DNA of 22,456 nucleotides from Bog-473 sp035534235. Lineage in GTDB: Bacteria; Actinomycetota; Acidimicrobiia; Acidimicrobiales; RAAP-2. Below the pieces are notes generated by a model that ran no database searches, was not told the origin of the DNA, and saw only the letters and a list, made by a program, of their open reading frames with translations. Positions 16,186 to 22,456 of this stretch are shown piece after piece (position 1 is the first letter of the stretch; every line of letters begins with the position of its first letter). Position numbers and translations under genes: made by a program. The stretch spans positions 1-22,456 of the forward strand of contig DATLSH010000077.1 of assembly GCA_035534235.1 (NCBI GenBank), in the 5' to 3' direction.

Positions 16186-17687
16186 GCGGCCGCGGCGGCA
16201 GCGTCCTCGTCGTCGATGTGGGGACCTCAGGGGTGCGCGCCGCCATCGTCCGGCCCGACGCCACGGTCGCGCACGCCCACCACGCCGTCGTCCTTCCCGA
16301 CACGCCGGCACCCGGCCTGGTCGAATTCGACGCCTCGCTCATGGCCGACGCCGTCCTGGCGGTGGCCCACGCCGCCTTGGCCGACGGAGGGCCGGTGGAG
16401 GCGGTGGGCATCGCCAACCAGCGGGCCTCCACCATTGTGTGGGAGCGGGCGACCGGGAAGCCGGTGGCACCGGGCATCGGGTGGCAGGACCTGCGCACCG
16501 TCGGCACCTGCCTGGTCCTGCAGGGCGAGGGCATCCGGCTCGCCCCCAATGCATCGGCCACCAAGGTGATGGCCATCCTCGACCAGGTCGACCCCGACCG
16601 GTCCCGGGCCGGGGCCGGCGAGCTGTGCTTCGGCACGGTGGACAGCTGGGTGGCCTTCATCCTCTCGGGTGGCGTGTCGTCGGGCGCCGACGCCCTCCAC
16701 GTGACCGACGCCACCAACGCCGCGGTGACCGCGCTGGTCGACGCCGCCACCATCACCTGGGACGAACCTCTGCTTCAGCGCCTCAACATCCCGCTGGCCA
16801 TGCTGCCGCGCATCGTCGACTCCTCCGGTGCCATCGGCGGCTCCCACGCCCTCCCCGGGGCGCCGGTCATCTGCGGCATCGCCGGGGACCAGCAGGCGTC
16901 ACTGGTGGGCCAGGGCTGCACCCGGCCCGGAATGGCCAAGGCCACCTTCGGCACCGGCGGCATGCTGGACCAGTGCACCGGGACCGGCCGGCCACCCGTC
17001 CACGCCGGCCGGGGATCAGCCGGCACCTTCCCCATCGTGGCCTACCGCATCGCCGGCCGAGCCACCTGGGGCACCGAGGCCGTGATGCTCTCGGCCGGCA
17101 CCTGCGTCGAGTGGCTGCGCGACGACCTCGGCCTGCTGGACACGGCCGCCGAGTCGGCCACCGTGGCCGCCCGGTGCGAGACCACGGGCGACGTGTGGTT
17201 CGTCCCGGCCCTGCTCGGCATGGCCACGCCGGTGTGGGACTTCGGGGCCCGGGGCACCCTGGTCGGCCTGACCCGCGGGTCGGGCCGCCCCGAGCTGGTG
17301 CGCGCCGTCCTCGAAGGCGTGGCCCATCGCGGGGCCGATCTGGTCGAGGCCTCGGAATCCGACAGCGGCTTCCCCATCGCCTCCCTGCGCATCGACGGCG
17401 GCATGTCGGACAACGACGTCTTCGTCACTGCGCTGGCCGACGCCATCGGGCGCCCGGTGGAGGTCTCGCCCATCCTTGAGGCCACCACGCTGGGTGCGGG
17501 GCTCCTGGCCGGGCTGGCCATCGGTGCCTACGGATCGGACGACGACCTCGCCGACACCTTCTCTCCCCGCCGCACCGTCGAGCCGCGCCAGGACGACGCC
17601 ACCAGGGCGCACTCCCGGGCCCGCTGGCTGGCCGCCCGGGCCAAGGCCGAGGCCACCATCCCCGAGCTCTCCGGCATTTCGTTCTGA
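16182..17687 (+). CDS. FGGY-family kinase, glycerol kinase-like
   Basis: A 501-residue two-domain FGGY kinase. The ATP-phosphate motif VVDVGTSGVRAAIV is at the N-terminus (about 10-23), ANQRASTIVWERATGKP near residues 78-94, HVTDATNAAVT in the middle, the catalytic Asp in GIAGDQQASLVGQG, and the nucleotide-binding DGGMSDNDVFVTALAD towards the C-terminus. Overall pattern and context point to glycerol kinase, but three E. coli GlpK glycerol contacts are changed: Glu84 to Ala (NQRAS), Tyr135 to Asn (APNASATK) and Phe270 to Met (GTGGM). Arg83, Trp103 and Asp245 are kept. The substrate may therefore differ from free glycerol. The ATG overlaps the stop of the preceding gene (ATGA). Confidence 0.82.
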   Translation: MSGRGGSVLVVDVGTSGVRAAIVRPDATVAHAHHAVVLPDTPAPGLVEFDASLMADAVLAVAHAALADGGPVEAVGIANQRASTIVWERATGKPVAPGIGWQDLRTVGTCLVLQGEGIRLAPNASATKVMAILDQVDPDRSRAGAGELCFGTVDSWVAFILSGGVSSGADALHVTDATNAAVTALVDAATITWDEPLLQRLNIPLAMLPRIVDSSGAIGGSHALPGAPVICGIAGDQQASLVGQGCTRPGMAKATFGTGGMLDQCTGTGRPPVHAGRGSAGTFPIVAYRIAGRATWGTEAVMLSAGTCVEWLRDDLGLLDTAAESATVAARCETTGDVWFVPALLGMATPVWDFGARGTLVGLTRGSGRPELVRAVLEGVAHRGADLVEASESDSGFPIASLRIDGGMSDNDVFVTALADAIGRPVEVSPILEATTLGAGLLAGLAIGAYGSDDDLADTFSPRRTVEPRQDDATRAHSRARWLAARAKAEATIPELSGISF

Positions 17688-17701
17688 GCGCCGGTCCCGG
17701 C

Positions 17702-17971
17702 ATGCGGGTCGAGGTGCGGGCCTACCCGAATGCCCCGCGCACCGTGGTCGGTGGCCGGTACGGGACAGATGATCCGGCGGTGCTCATCGTCCGCGTCAGC
17801 GCGCCGGCCGTCGACGGTCGGGCCAACCAGGCGGTGATCGCCGCCGTGGCCCGGGCCTTCGGGGTACGACGGCACGCCGTCACCTTGCTCTCCGGCGCCG
17901 CGCACCGCTACAAGATCCTTGACGTGGCCGGCGCCGACCCAGCCACTCTGGCGGCGCTCCTCAGTGCGTGA
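17702..17971 (+). CDS. DUF167 (YggU-like) family protein
   Basis: An 89-residue protein matching the small DUF167 family: VEVRAYPNAPRTVVGG at the start, VRVSAPAVDGRANQAVIAAVARAFGV in the middle (the conserved 'AP..G.AN..' signature), and VTLLSGAAHRYKILDVAG at the end. The fold is known from structural genomics but the function is not established. It begins 14 bp after the FGGY kinase with no visible ribosome site and overlaps the convergent reductase gene by 11 bp. Confidence 0.85.
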   Translation: MRVEVRAYPNAPRTVVGGRYGTDDPAVLIVRVSAPAVDGRANQAVIAAVARAFGVRRHAVTLLSGAAHRYKILDVAGADPATLAALLSA

Positions 17972-19208
17972 CGGCCAGCGCGTCGTCCCAGCTGCTGCCC
18001 GCTTCGAGGAGGGGGCGGTACGCCATCAACTGCCGGGGCTTGCCGATGGCCATGACGGCGCGGAGGCGGCCGGCCCGCCCGTACAGGGCCACGAATTTCC
18101 CCTCGTCGAGCGAGCCCTCAACGATCTCCACCTCGTCGTTCCCACCCGGATTCCCCAGCACCTGGAAGCGGATGGCGTACTGGTCGGACCAGAAGTAAGG
18201 AATGGGCGTGAACGACGCTGCCGCGGCCCGTCCGGCCAGGACGCTGCGGGCCGCCGACACCCCCGCTTCGGCGGCCACCTGCCAGTGCTCAATGCGGATC
18301 TGCTCCTCGGACCCGTCATGTCGCCAGTTCCAGCGGGCCAGATCACCCGCCGCCACGATCCCCGCGGCGGCGAAGAGCCGGTCATCGCAGACCACGCCGT
18401 TGTCCACGGTCAACCCCGAGTCGATCAGCCAGTCGGTCGCGGGCACCACGCCGATGCCCACCACCACCACGTCGGCTTGAAGGACATCGCCGCTCGCCAG
18501 CTCGACCTCAAGCCGGGCCGCCGTTCCGGCCGGCCGAATGCCCGCCACGCCGACACCGGTCCGCAAGTCGACGCCGTGGGCCCCGTGCAGGGCGGCACAG
18601 TGCCCGCCGATCCTCGGACCCAGCACGTTGGCCAGCGGAACCTCCATGGCCTCCAGCACGGTCACCCGGCAACCCAGTCCGGCGCAGGTGGAGGCCACCT
18701 CGGCACCGATGAAGCCCGCGCCGATGACCACCACCCGGGCCGATGCGCCGGCGGTCACGGCGGCCCGCAGGGCCAGGGAGTCGTCCAGCGTGCGCAGGGT
18801 GAAGAGGCCGTCCCTCTGTCCCAACGATTCGGTGCCGGGCAACCGTCTTGGGCTGGCCCCGGTGGCCAGCACGATGGCGTCACCCGTCAGCGTGGCGCCA
18901 TCGTCGAGCTCGACCCGGCGTGCCTCGGCATTCAGCCGGACCGCCCGGTGACCCAGGACCTCGTGCACCCGGAGCTCGCTGGAACGCTTGCGGTCGGCCA
19001 GGACCGCCTTCTCGGGCGGCCAGGTGCCGGCCAGGACCTGCTTGGAAAGGGGGGGCCGGTCGTAGGGCAGGTGCCGCTCCTCTCCCACCAGGGTGATGTC
19101 GCCGGCGAATCCCTCGGCGCGCAACGTCTCGACGGCCCGCCATCCGGCCAGCGACGCCCCGACGACGACGACGGTGCTGTCGGGGGTCAACCCCTCTTCG
19201 GGCGTCAC
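17961..19208 (-). CDS. Ferredoxin reductase-type FAD/NAD(P)H oxidoreductase
   Basis: A 415-residue pyridine-nucleotide-disulfide-type flavoprotein. The FAD site is VVVVGASLAGWRAVETLRAEG (about 13-33) and the NAD(P)H site is VVVIGAGFIGAEVAS (about 159-173). YDRPPLSKQVLAG and the C-terminal AAGDLARW are typical of reductases that feed Rieske-type ferredoxins in oxygenase systems. The redox-active CxxC of disulfide reductases is absent. The GTG at 19208 overlaps the stop of the MBL gene by four bases (GTGA), so translation is coupled; the frame also stays open 19 codons further, but that part overlaps the MBL gene. The electron acceptor is not encoded nearby. Confidence 0.87.
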   Translation of the reverse strand: MTPEEGLTPDSTVVVVGASLAGWRAVETLRAEGFAGDITLVGEERHLPYDRPPLSKQVLAGTWPPEKAVLADRKRSSELRVHEVLGHRAVRLNAEARRVELDDGATLTGDAIVLATGASPRRLPGTESLGQRDGLFTLRTLDDSLALRAAVTAGASARVVVIGAGFIGAEVASTCAGLGCRVTVLEAMEVPLANVLGPRIGGHCAALHGAHGVDLRTGVGVAGIRPAGTAARLEVELASGDVLQADVVVVGIGVVPATDWLIDSGLTVDNGVVCDDRLFAAAGIVAAGDLARWNWRHDGSEEQIRIEHWQVAAEAGVSAARSVLAGRAAAASFTPIPYFWSDQYAIRFQVLGNPGGNDEVEIVEGSLDEGKFVALYGRAGRLRAVMAIGKPRQLMAYRPLLEAGSSWDDALAVTH

Positions 19209-19951
19209 GCGCCGAACATGGCGAGCCACTCCTCCACGGAGCGGGGCCGGAAGACGTAGTTCCACCGTCGGGTGTCGCCCATGCTCTGCGAGGGTTCCTG
19301 CGAGTAGAGGTGACCCGGGAAGAGCACCGTCTCGTCGGGGACCCGCGCCAGCCGGGTGTGCAGCGACTCGTACATGGCAACCGGGTCGGCCCCGGGCAGG
19401 TCCGTCCTGCCGCAGCCTTCGAGGAAGAGGGTGTCACCGGCCACCAGGCGACCCTCGACCAGGAAGCACTGGCTGCCCGGCGTGTGGCCGGGCGTGTGGA
19501 TGAGCTCGACCTCGAGCGCACCCACCTTGACGACGTCGCCGCTGTCGTGCCCTACCAGGTCCGCCGCGCCGACTCCGGTGGTGCGCTCGACCCAGGGCAG
19601 TTCCTCCCTCTGCACGTGGATCGGCACCTGGACCTTCTCAAGCAGCGCGCTGATCCCCTCCAGCGACCACCCGGCCATCTGCCCGCCGACGTGGTCGGGG
19701 TGATAGTGGGTTCCGAGCACCCCGGTGAGGGTCATGCCGTCTTCTTCGAGTGTGTCCAGCAGCTCCCCGACCGCGTAGGCCGGGTCGACGATGACCGCCT
19801 CCCCCGACGACCGGTCCCCGATCAGGTAGACGAAGTTCACCATCTGCCGGGCCATCTGATCGCCCCGGGCGAAGTCCCGACCCGAGAGCAGCTGGCGGAA
19901 GTAGAGCCGATCCTCGACCGTGGCCTCACCCATCGTCTTCTGCGCTCCCAT
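19205..19951 (-). CDS. Metallo-beta-lactamase fold hydrolase (glyoxalase II / persulfide dioxygenase-like)
   Basis: A 248-residue MBL-fold protein. The metal motif is THYHPDHVGG (about 81-90), followed by HTPGHTPGS, GDTLFLEGCGRTDLPGAD and the last His in LFPGHLYS. The GCGRTD segment is shared with ETHE1-type persulfide dioxygenases and their relatives, so oxidation of glutathione-like persulfide is a possible reaction, with thioester hydrolysis the alternative. The ATG at 19951 has GAGAGG about nine bases upstream and overlaps the xseB end by 26 bp; ATG 19933 is also possible and would reduce the overlap to 8 bp. The ferredoxin reductase follows with a GTGA overlap, which suggests a shared pathway. 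Confidence 0.85.
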   Translation of the reverse strand: MGAQKTMGEATVEDRLYFRQLLSGRDFARGDQMARQMVNFVYLIGDRSSGEAVIVDPAYAVGELLDTLEEDGMTLTGVLGTHYHPDHVGGQMAGWSLEGISALLEKVQVPIHVQREELPWVERTTGVGAADLVGHDSGDVVKVGALEVELIHTPGHTPGSQCFLVEGRLVAGDTLFLEGCGRTDLPGADPVAMYESLHTRLARVPDETVLFPGHLYSQEPSQSMGDTRRWNYVFRPRSVEEWLAMFGA

Positions 19952-20192
19952 CGGTATCGACCTCTCCCGCCATGGCCTCCAGCCGGGGCACCAACTCCTC
20001 CACCTGCGCCCGGGTGTGGCGCAAGCGCTTGTCCAACTCGTCGATCAGGGCCGTGGCTCGTTCGAGTCGGGTCACCAGCACGTCCACATCGACCTCGCGC
20101 TGCTCGAAGAACTCGACGATGGCGTCGAGTTCGGTGCTGGCATCGGTGTAGCTCAACTCTTCCACCGGTGCGGGGTCCTTGGTCGCTGCCAT
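19926..20192 (-). CDS. xseB: Exodeoxyribonuclease VII small subunit
   Basis: An 88-residue protein made of two predicted helices, as usual for XseB: LSYTDASTELDAIVEFFEQ followed by VDVLVTRLERATALIDELDK, then a coiled-coil-like stretch ending in an acidic tail. It caps the large subunit in the enzyme that degrades single-stranded DNA. ATG 20192 is preferred because GAGGAG lies eight bases upstream; a GTG at 20198 would overlap the xseA stop by four bases. It sits directly after xseA, the conserved arrangement. Confidence 0.88.
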   Translation of the reverse strand: MAATKDPAPVEELSYTDASTELDAIVEFFEQREVDVDVLVTRLERATALIDELDKRLRHTRAQVEELVPRLEAMAGEVDTDGSAEDDG

Positions 20193-20194
20193 CG

Positions 20195-21622
20195 TCACGT
20201 CTCCTCGTTCTTCTCGGTTGCCTCGACCCGGGAACGTACCGTGCCGTCGGCCAACCTCGTCATGATCGCCTGGTCCACCTCGACATCTCCCACACTGCGG
20301 ATCAGCTTCCCATCTGGGCCGAGGGTCAGGCTGTAGCCACGCTCGAGCTGGCGGTCGACGTCATAGGCGGTGAGCAGGCGCTGCCACGATCGCATCCGCT
20401 CGCCCAGGCGGGCCAGGTGCCCGAGAGCCAACGGAACCAGTCGGGCCGCGTGCGTGCGGGCCCCGTTCCACCGCACCTCAAGGCTCATAGGAGCCCGGCG
20501 GGCCAGCGCACCTGCCCGCACCGACAGTCGCTCGCCGTGCACCCGCAGCTGGCCCCGCGCCGCCCTGGCCAGGCGTCCCCGCGCCCGCGCGTCCCGGCTC
20601 TCCGCTTCGGCCAGGAACAACGGCACCCGCCGGGCCAGCGCGGCGGCCGGGGCCGCCACGTGCGTGCTCCACCAGGAGTCGACGTGGACCACTATCTGGT
20701 GCCCGCATTCGGTCGGGGTGATGCACGCCCTCTGGGCGACCAGGTCGGCCACCGACTCGTCACCGGTGTGCCCGATGCCGGTCCACACCGGCTTGGTGGC
20801 GGCGGCGATCGCCCGTGCCACCGCTTCGGCGTCGAAGGCGGCCAGGTCCGCTTTCGAACCACCACCGCGCACCACCGCGATCAGATCGCAGTCGGTCCGG
20901 CACAGCGCGGCGACGGCGGCGGCCACGGCAGCCGGCGCGTCACCCCCCTGCACCGTGACCGGGACGACCCTGACCTCGAATGCGTAGCCCGAACCGGTCA
21001 GCTGACCGAGGAAGTCCCGGTACCCCTCGGTTCCCGGGCTGGCCGCCAGGCCCACCCGCAGGATCACCTCGGGCACCGGAACCGCGGCATTGCGGCGCAG
21101 CAGACCCTCGGCCTCCAGCTTTCGGATCAGCTCCGCCCGCTGCGCCGCCAAACGACCCAGCAGCGCGGTGACATCGAGCTCGGAGAGGATGAACCCGATC
21201 TCCCCCTTGGGCCGGTAGAGATCGAGGTTGCCGCGCAGGACGACGACCATGCCCTCCGCCAGGGAGATGCCCTCATTGCCCAGGTCGGCCTTCATCGGTC
21301 CCCAGGTCCCCTTCCAGCACTTCACCTTGAGGGCCGGCGCGCCGCGGCCCCGGGGCGCCGGACCTCCCCCGCCCTCCTCGGGGTCGACCAGGTCCAAGTA
21401 GCAGTGGCCCGACCGTCCCGTCTGGTCCGAGAAGCTCTGGATCTCCCCCCGCACCCACAGCTGGCGGTTGCGGGGAAACACCGAGGTCAGAGCCTCTTCC
21501 ACCTCGTCGTAGAGCGCGCCGATCGACAGCACCCCGGCCCGCCCGCCGCCTTCGGTGGGATCGATCGAACCGCTGGCCGGTGGGGCCTCGGGATCGAAGA
21601 GCTGATGGGTGCGGCCCGGCAT
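20195..21622 (-). CDS. xseA: Exodeoxyribonuclease VII large subunit
   Basis: A 475-residue protein. An N-terminal OB-fold (about 30-140, with LWVRGEIQSFSDQTGRSGHC) is followed by the catalytic region with LRVGLAASPGTEGYRDFL, IAVVRGGGSKADLAAFDAEA and TGIGHTGDESVADLVAQRA, then a coiled-coil arm rich in Ala, Arg and Leu, and a short C-terminal segment with LERGYSLTLGPDGKLIRSV. It degrades single-stranded DNA in both directions together with XseB. The ATG at 21622 has TAGGGT seven bases upstream, pointing to a leaderless transcript; an in-frame ATG at 21652 would add ten residues. It heads the operon xseA-xseB-MBL-reductase and diverges from rnpB. Confidence 0.92.
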   Translation of the reverse strand: MPGRTHQLFDPEAPPASGSIDPTEGGGRAGVLSIGALYDEVEEALTSVFPRNRQLWVRGEIQSFSDQTGRSGHCYLDLVDPEEGGGGPAPRGRGAPALKVKCWKGTWGPMKADLGNEGISLAEGMVVVLRGNLDLYRPKGEIGFILSELDVTALLGRLAAQRAELIRKLEAEGLLRRNAAVPVPEVILRVGLAASPGTEGYRDFLGQLTGSGYAFEVRVVPVTVQGGDAPAAVAAAVAALCRTDCDLIAVVRGGGSKADLAAFDAEAVARAIAAATKPVWTGIGHTGDESVADLVAQRACITPTECGHQIVVHVDSWWSTHVAAPAAALARRVPLFLAEAESRDARARGRLARAARGQLRVHGERLSVRAGALARRAPMSLEVRWNGARTHAARLVPLALGHLARLGERMRSWQRLLTAYDVDRQLERGYSLTLGPDGKLIRSVGDVEVDQAIMTRLADGTVRSRVEATEKNEET

Positions 21623-21680
21623 CCCCGACACCCTACCGACGCGGTGTATCACGCGGTCCCTTGTGGTGGCAGAATGGCGG
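21623..21680. promoter_or_regulatory. Divergent promoters of xseA and rnpB
   Basis: 58 bp lie between the two genes. On the minus strand TAGGGT (21635-21630) stands seven bases before the xseA ATG. On the plus strand CAGAAT (21670-21675) stands about six bases before the first paired base of the RNase P RNA, the right distance for its transcription start near 21682. No -35 element is convincing on either strand. Confidence 0.45.
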
Positions 21681-22060
<380 letters not shown>

Positions 22061-22130
22061 ACCAGGGCTTTTGTAGGAAACAGGGTCGAAAATGACTCAA
22101 GTGTGACTCAATATCGGCTAGATTTCTCCC
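22061..22130 (+). promoter_or_regulatory. Low-GC junction between rnpB and integrase, with integrase promoter
   Basis: This 70-bp stretch is about 45% G+C, far below its surroundings. It holds two copies of TGACTCAA (22093-22100 and 22104-22111) with an 11-bp period, then TAGATT (22119-22124) exactly six bases before the integrase ATG, a good -10 element for a leaderless message. The repeats overlap the region expected to lie between -35 and -10, so they may be a repressor site or arm-type integrase sites. Confidence 0.5.
22093..22111 (+). repeat. Direct repeat TGACTCAA x2, one helical turn apart
   Basis: TGACTCAA at 22093-22100 and again at 22104-22111, separated by GTG, so both copies face the same side of the helix. 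A partial copy, GACTCA, occurs at 22049-22054 in the 3' strand of the rnpB P1 helix. The position beside an integrase gene suggests protein binding. Confidence 0.7.
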
Positions 22131-22456
22131 ATGCCAGCCGCCAATCAGTCCCGTCGTGAGTACGGCAGCGGGGGCATTACATGGCTGTCGCCACGGCGCG
22201 TCCGTCTCAGAATTCGGGTGCCCGGCGAAAGTCGTCAGCGCTCCAAGGTCGTCAAGGTGGCCCCCAAGGACAAGGGCGGCATAGGGGAGGCCAAGGCGGA
22301 GCTGGAGAGGTTCGCCGCCGAGCTGGCGGAGGGCACCCCGGCGGATAGGCCGAAGGTCACCGTGGGCGAAATGCTCAAGGCGTATCTCGTCCACTGCAAA
22401 AGGATCGGCCGCACGCAATCGACCATTGAGAGCTACGAGCACGCCGTCGCCCGGGT
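22131..22456 (+). CDS. int: Tyrosine recombinase (phage-type integrase), N-terminal part
   Basis: 108 codons are visible before the window ends. The first part has a small basic arm-binding-type domain (GSGGITWLSPRRVRLRIRV, then a Lys/Arg-rich strand and the helix EAKAELERFAAELAEG). The SAM-like core-binding domain then begins with VTVGEMLKAYLVHCKR and TQSTIESYEHAVAR. The catalytic Arg-His-Arg-Tyr residues would lie beyond the edge. ATG 22131 is the only sensible start: an in-frame TAG lies at 22119-22121, and TAGATT is six bases upstream. About 20 of the 108 codons end in A or T, clearly more than in neighbouring genes, which suggests recent arrival. It is probably the first gene of an element integrated next to rnpB. 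Confidence 0.82.
   Translation, partial: MPAANQSRREYGSGGITWLSPRRVRLRIRVPGESRQRSKVVKVAPKDKGGIGEAKAELERFAAELAEGTPADRPKVTVGEMLKAYLVHCKRIGRTQSTIESYEHAVAR

Noticed and set aside
22061..22130. A tRNA gene or its 3' fragment as the integrase target
   Set aside because: No cloverleaf, T-loop motif or CCA-type 3' end is visible; the only stable RNA here is rnpB.

Overview
The window reads as chromosomal DNA of a high-GC actinomycete (roughly 70% G+C by eye, strong G/C at third codon positions). Supporting markers are a WhiB-family Fe-S protein, a class III adenylyl cyclase with an N-terminal regulatory region like mycobacterial Rv1264, a mycobacterial-type alpha-methylacyl-CoA racemase, an LCP protein with a LytR_C tail, and a type A RNase P RNA of actinobacterial style. 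The class cannot be fixed from sequence alone; Acidimicrobiia or a relative is a reasonable guess.

Layout from left to right. (i) 1-5230: the start of a DUF222-like protein running off the left edge; a racemase-GNAT pair on the minus strand; a divergent galactokinase-like gene meeting trpD tail to tail; and an acyl-CoA dehydrogenase-trpD pair with overlapping ends. (ii) 5231-7242: an LCP cell-wall ligase (plus) facing a whiB gene (minus). (iii) 7243-10103: a minus-strand operon of PerR-like Fur regulator, rubrerythrin, Fe-S oxidoreductase and DUF3501, headed by a perfect TGACAA-TTG-TTGTCA palindrome; this looks like a peroxide or iron-stress unit. (iv) 10101-12874: an MFS drug exporter followed by an adenylyl cyclase (minus). 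(v) 13016-17971: glpD, an alkyl-DHAP synthase-like flavoprotein and an FGGY kinase joined by two ATGA overlaps, then a DUF167 gene. (vi) 17961-21622: a minus-strand operon xseA-xseB-MBL hydrolase-ferredoxin reductase. (vii) 21681-22456: rnpB (plus), followed 70 bp later by the start of a tyrosine integrase running off the right edge, in clearly lower-GC DNA. This is probably the left end of an integrated element.

Most genes are ordinary housekeeping or metabolic genes. The points that stand out are the integrase beside the intact 3' end of rnpB, with a one-turn direct repeat before it; compensated base-pair changes in the catalytic P4 helix of the RNase P RNA; the PerR-Rbr-FeS-DUF3501 operon with its operator placed on the regulator's own start; an FGGY kinase that has lost several glycerol-contacting residues although it sits in a glycerol-3-phosphate/ether-lipid-like operon; and a recurring -10-like hexamer exactly 6-7 nt before the start codon of most operon-first genes, which suggests widespread leaderless transcription. 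I did not find a clearly new multi-gene defence or mobile system inside the window. The most likely place for one is beyond the right edge, inside the integrase-bearing element.
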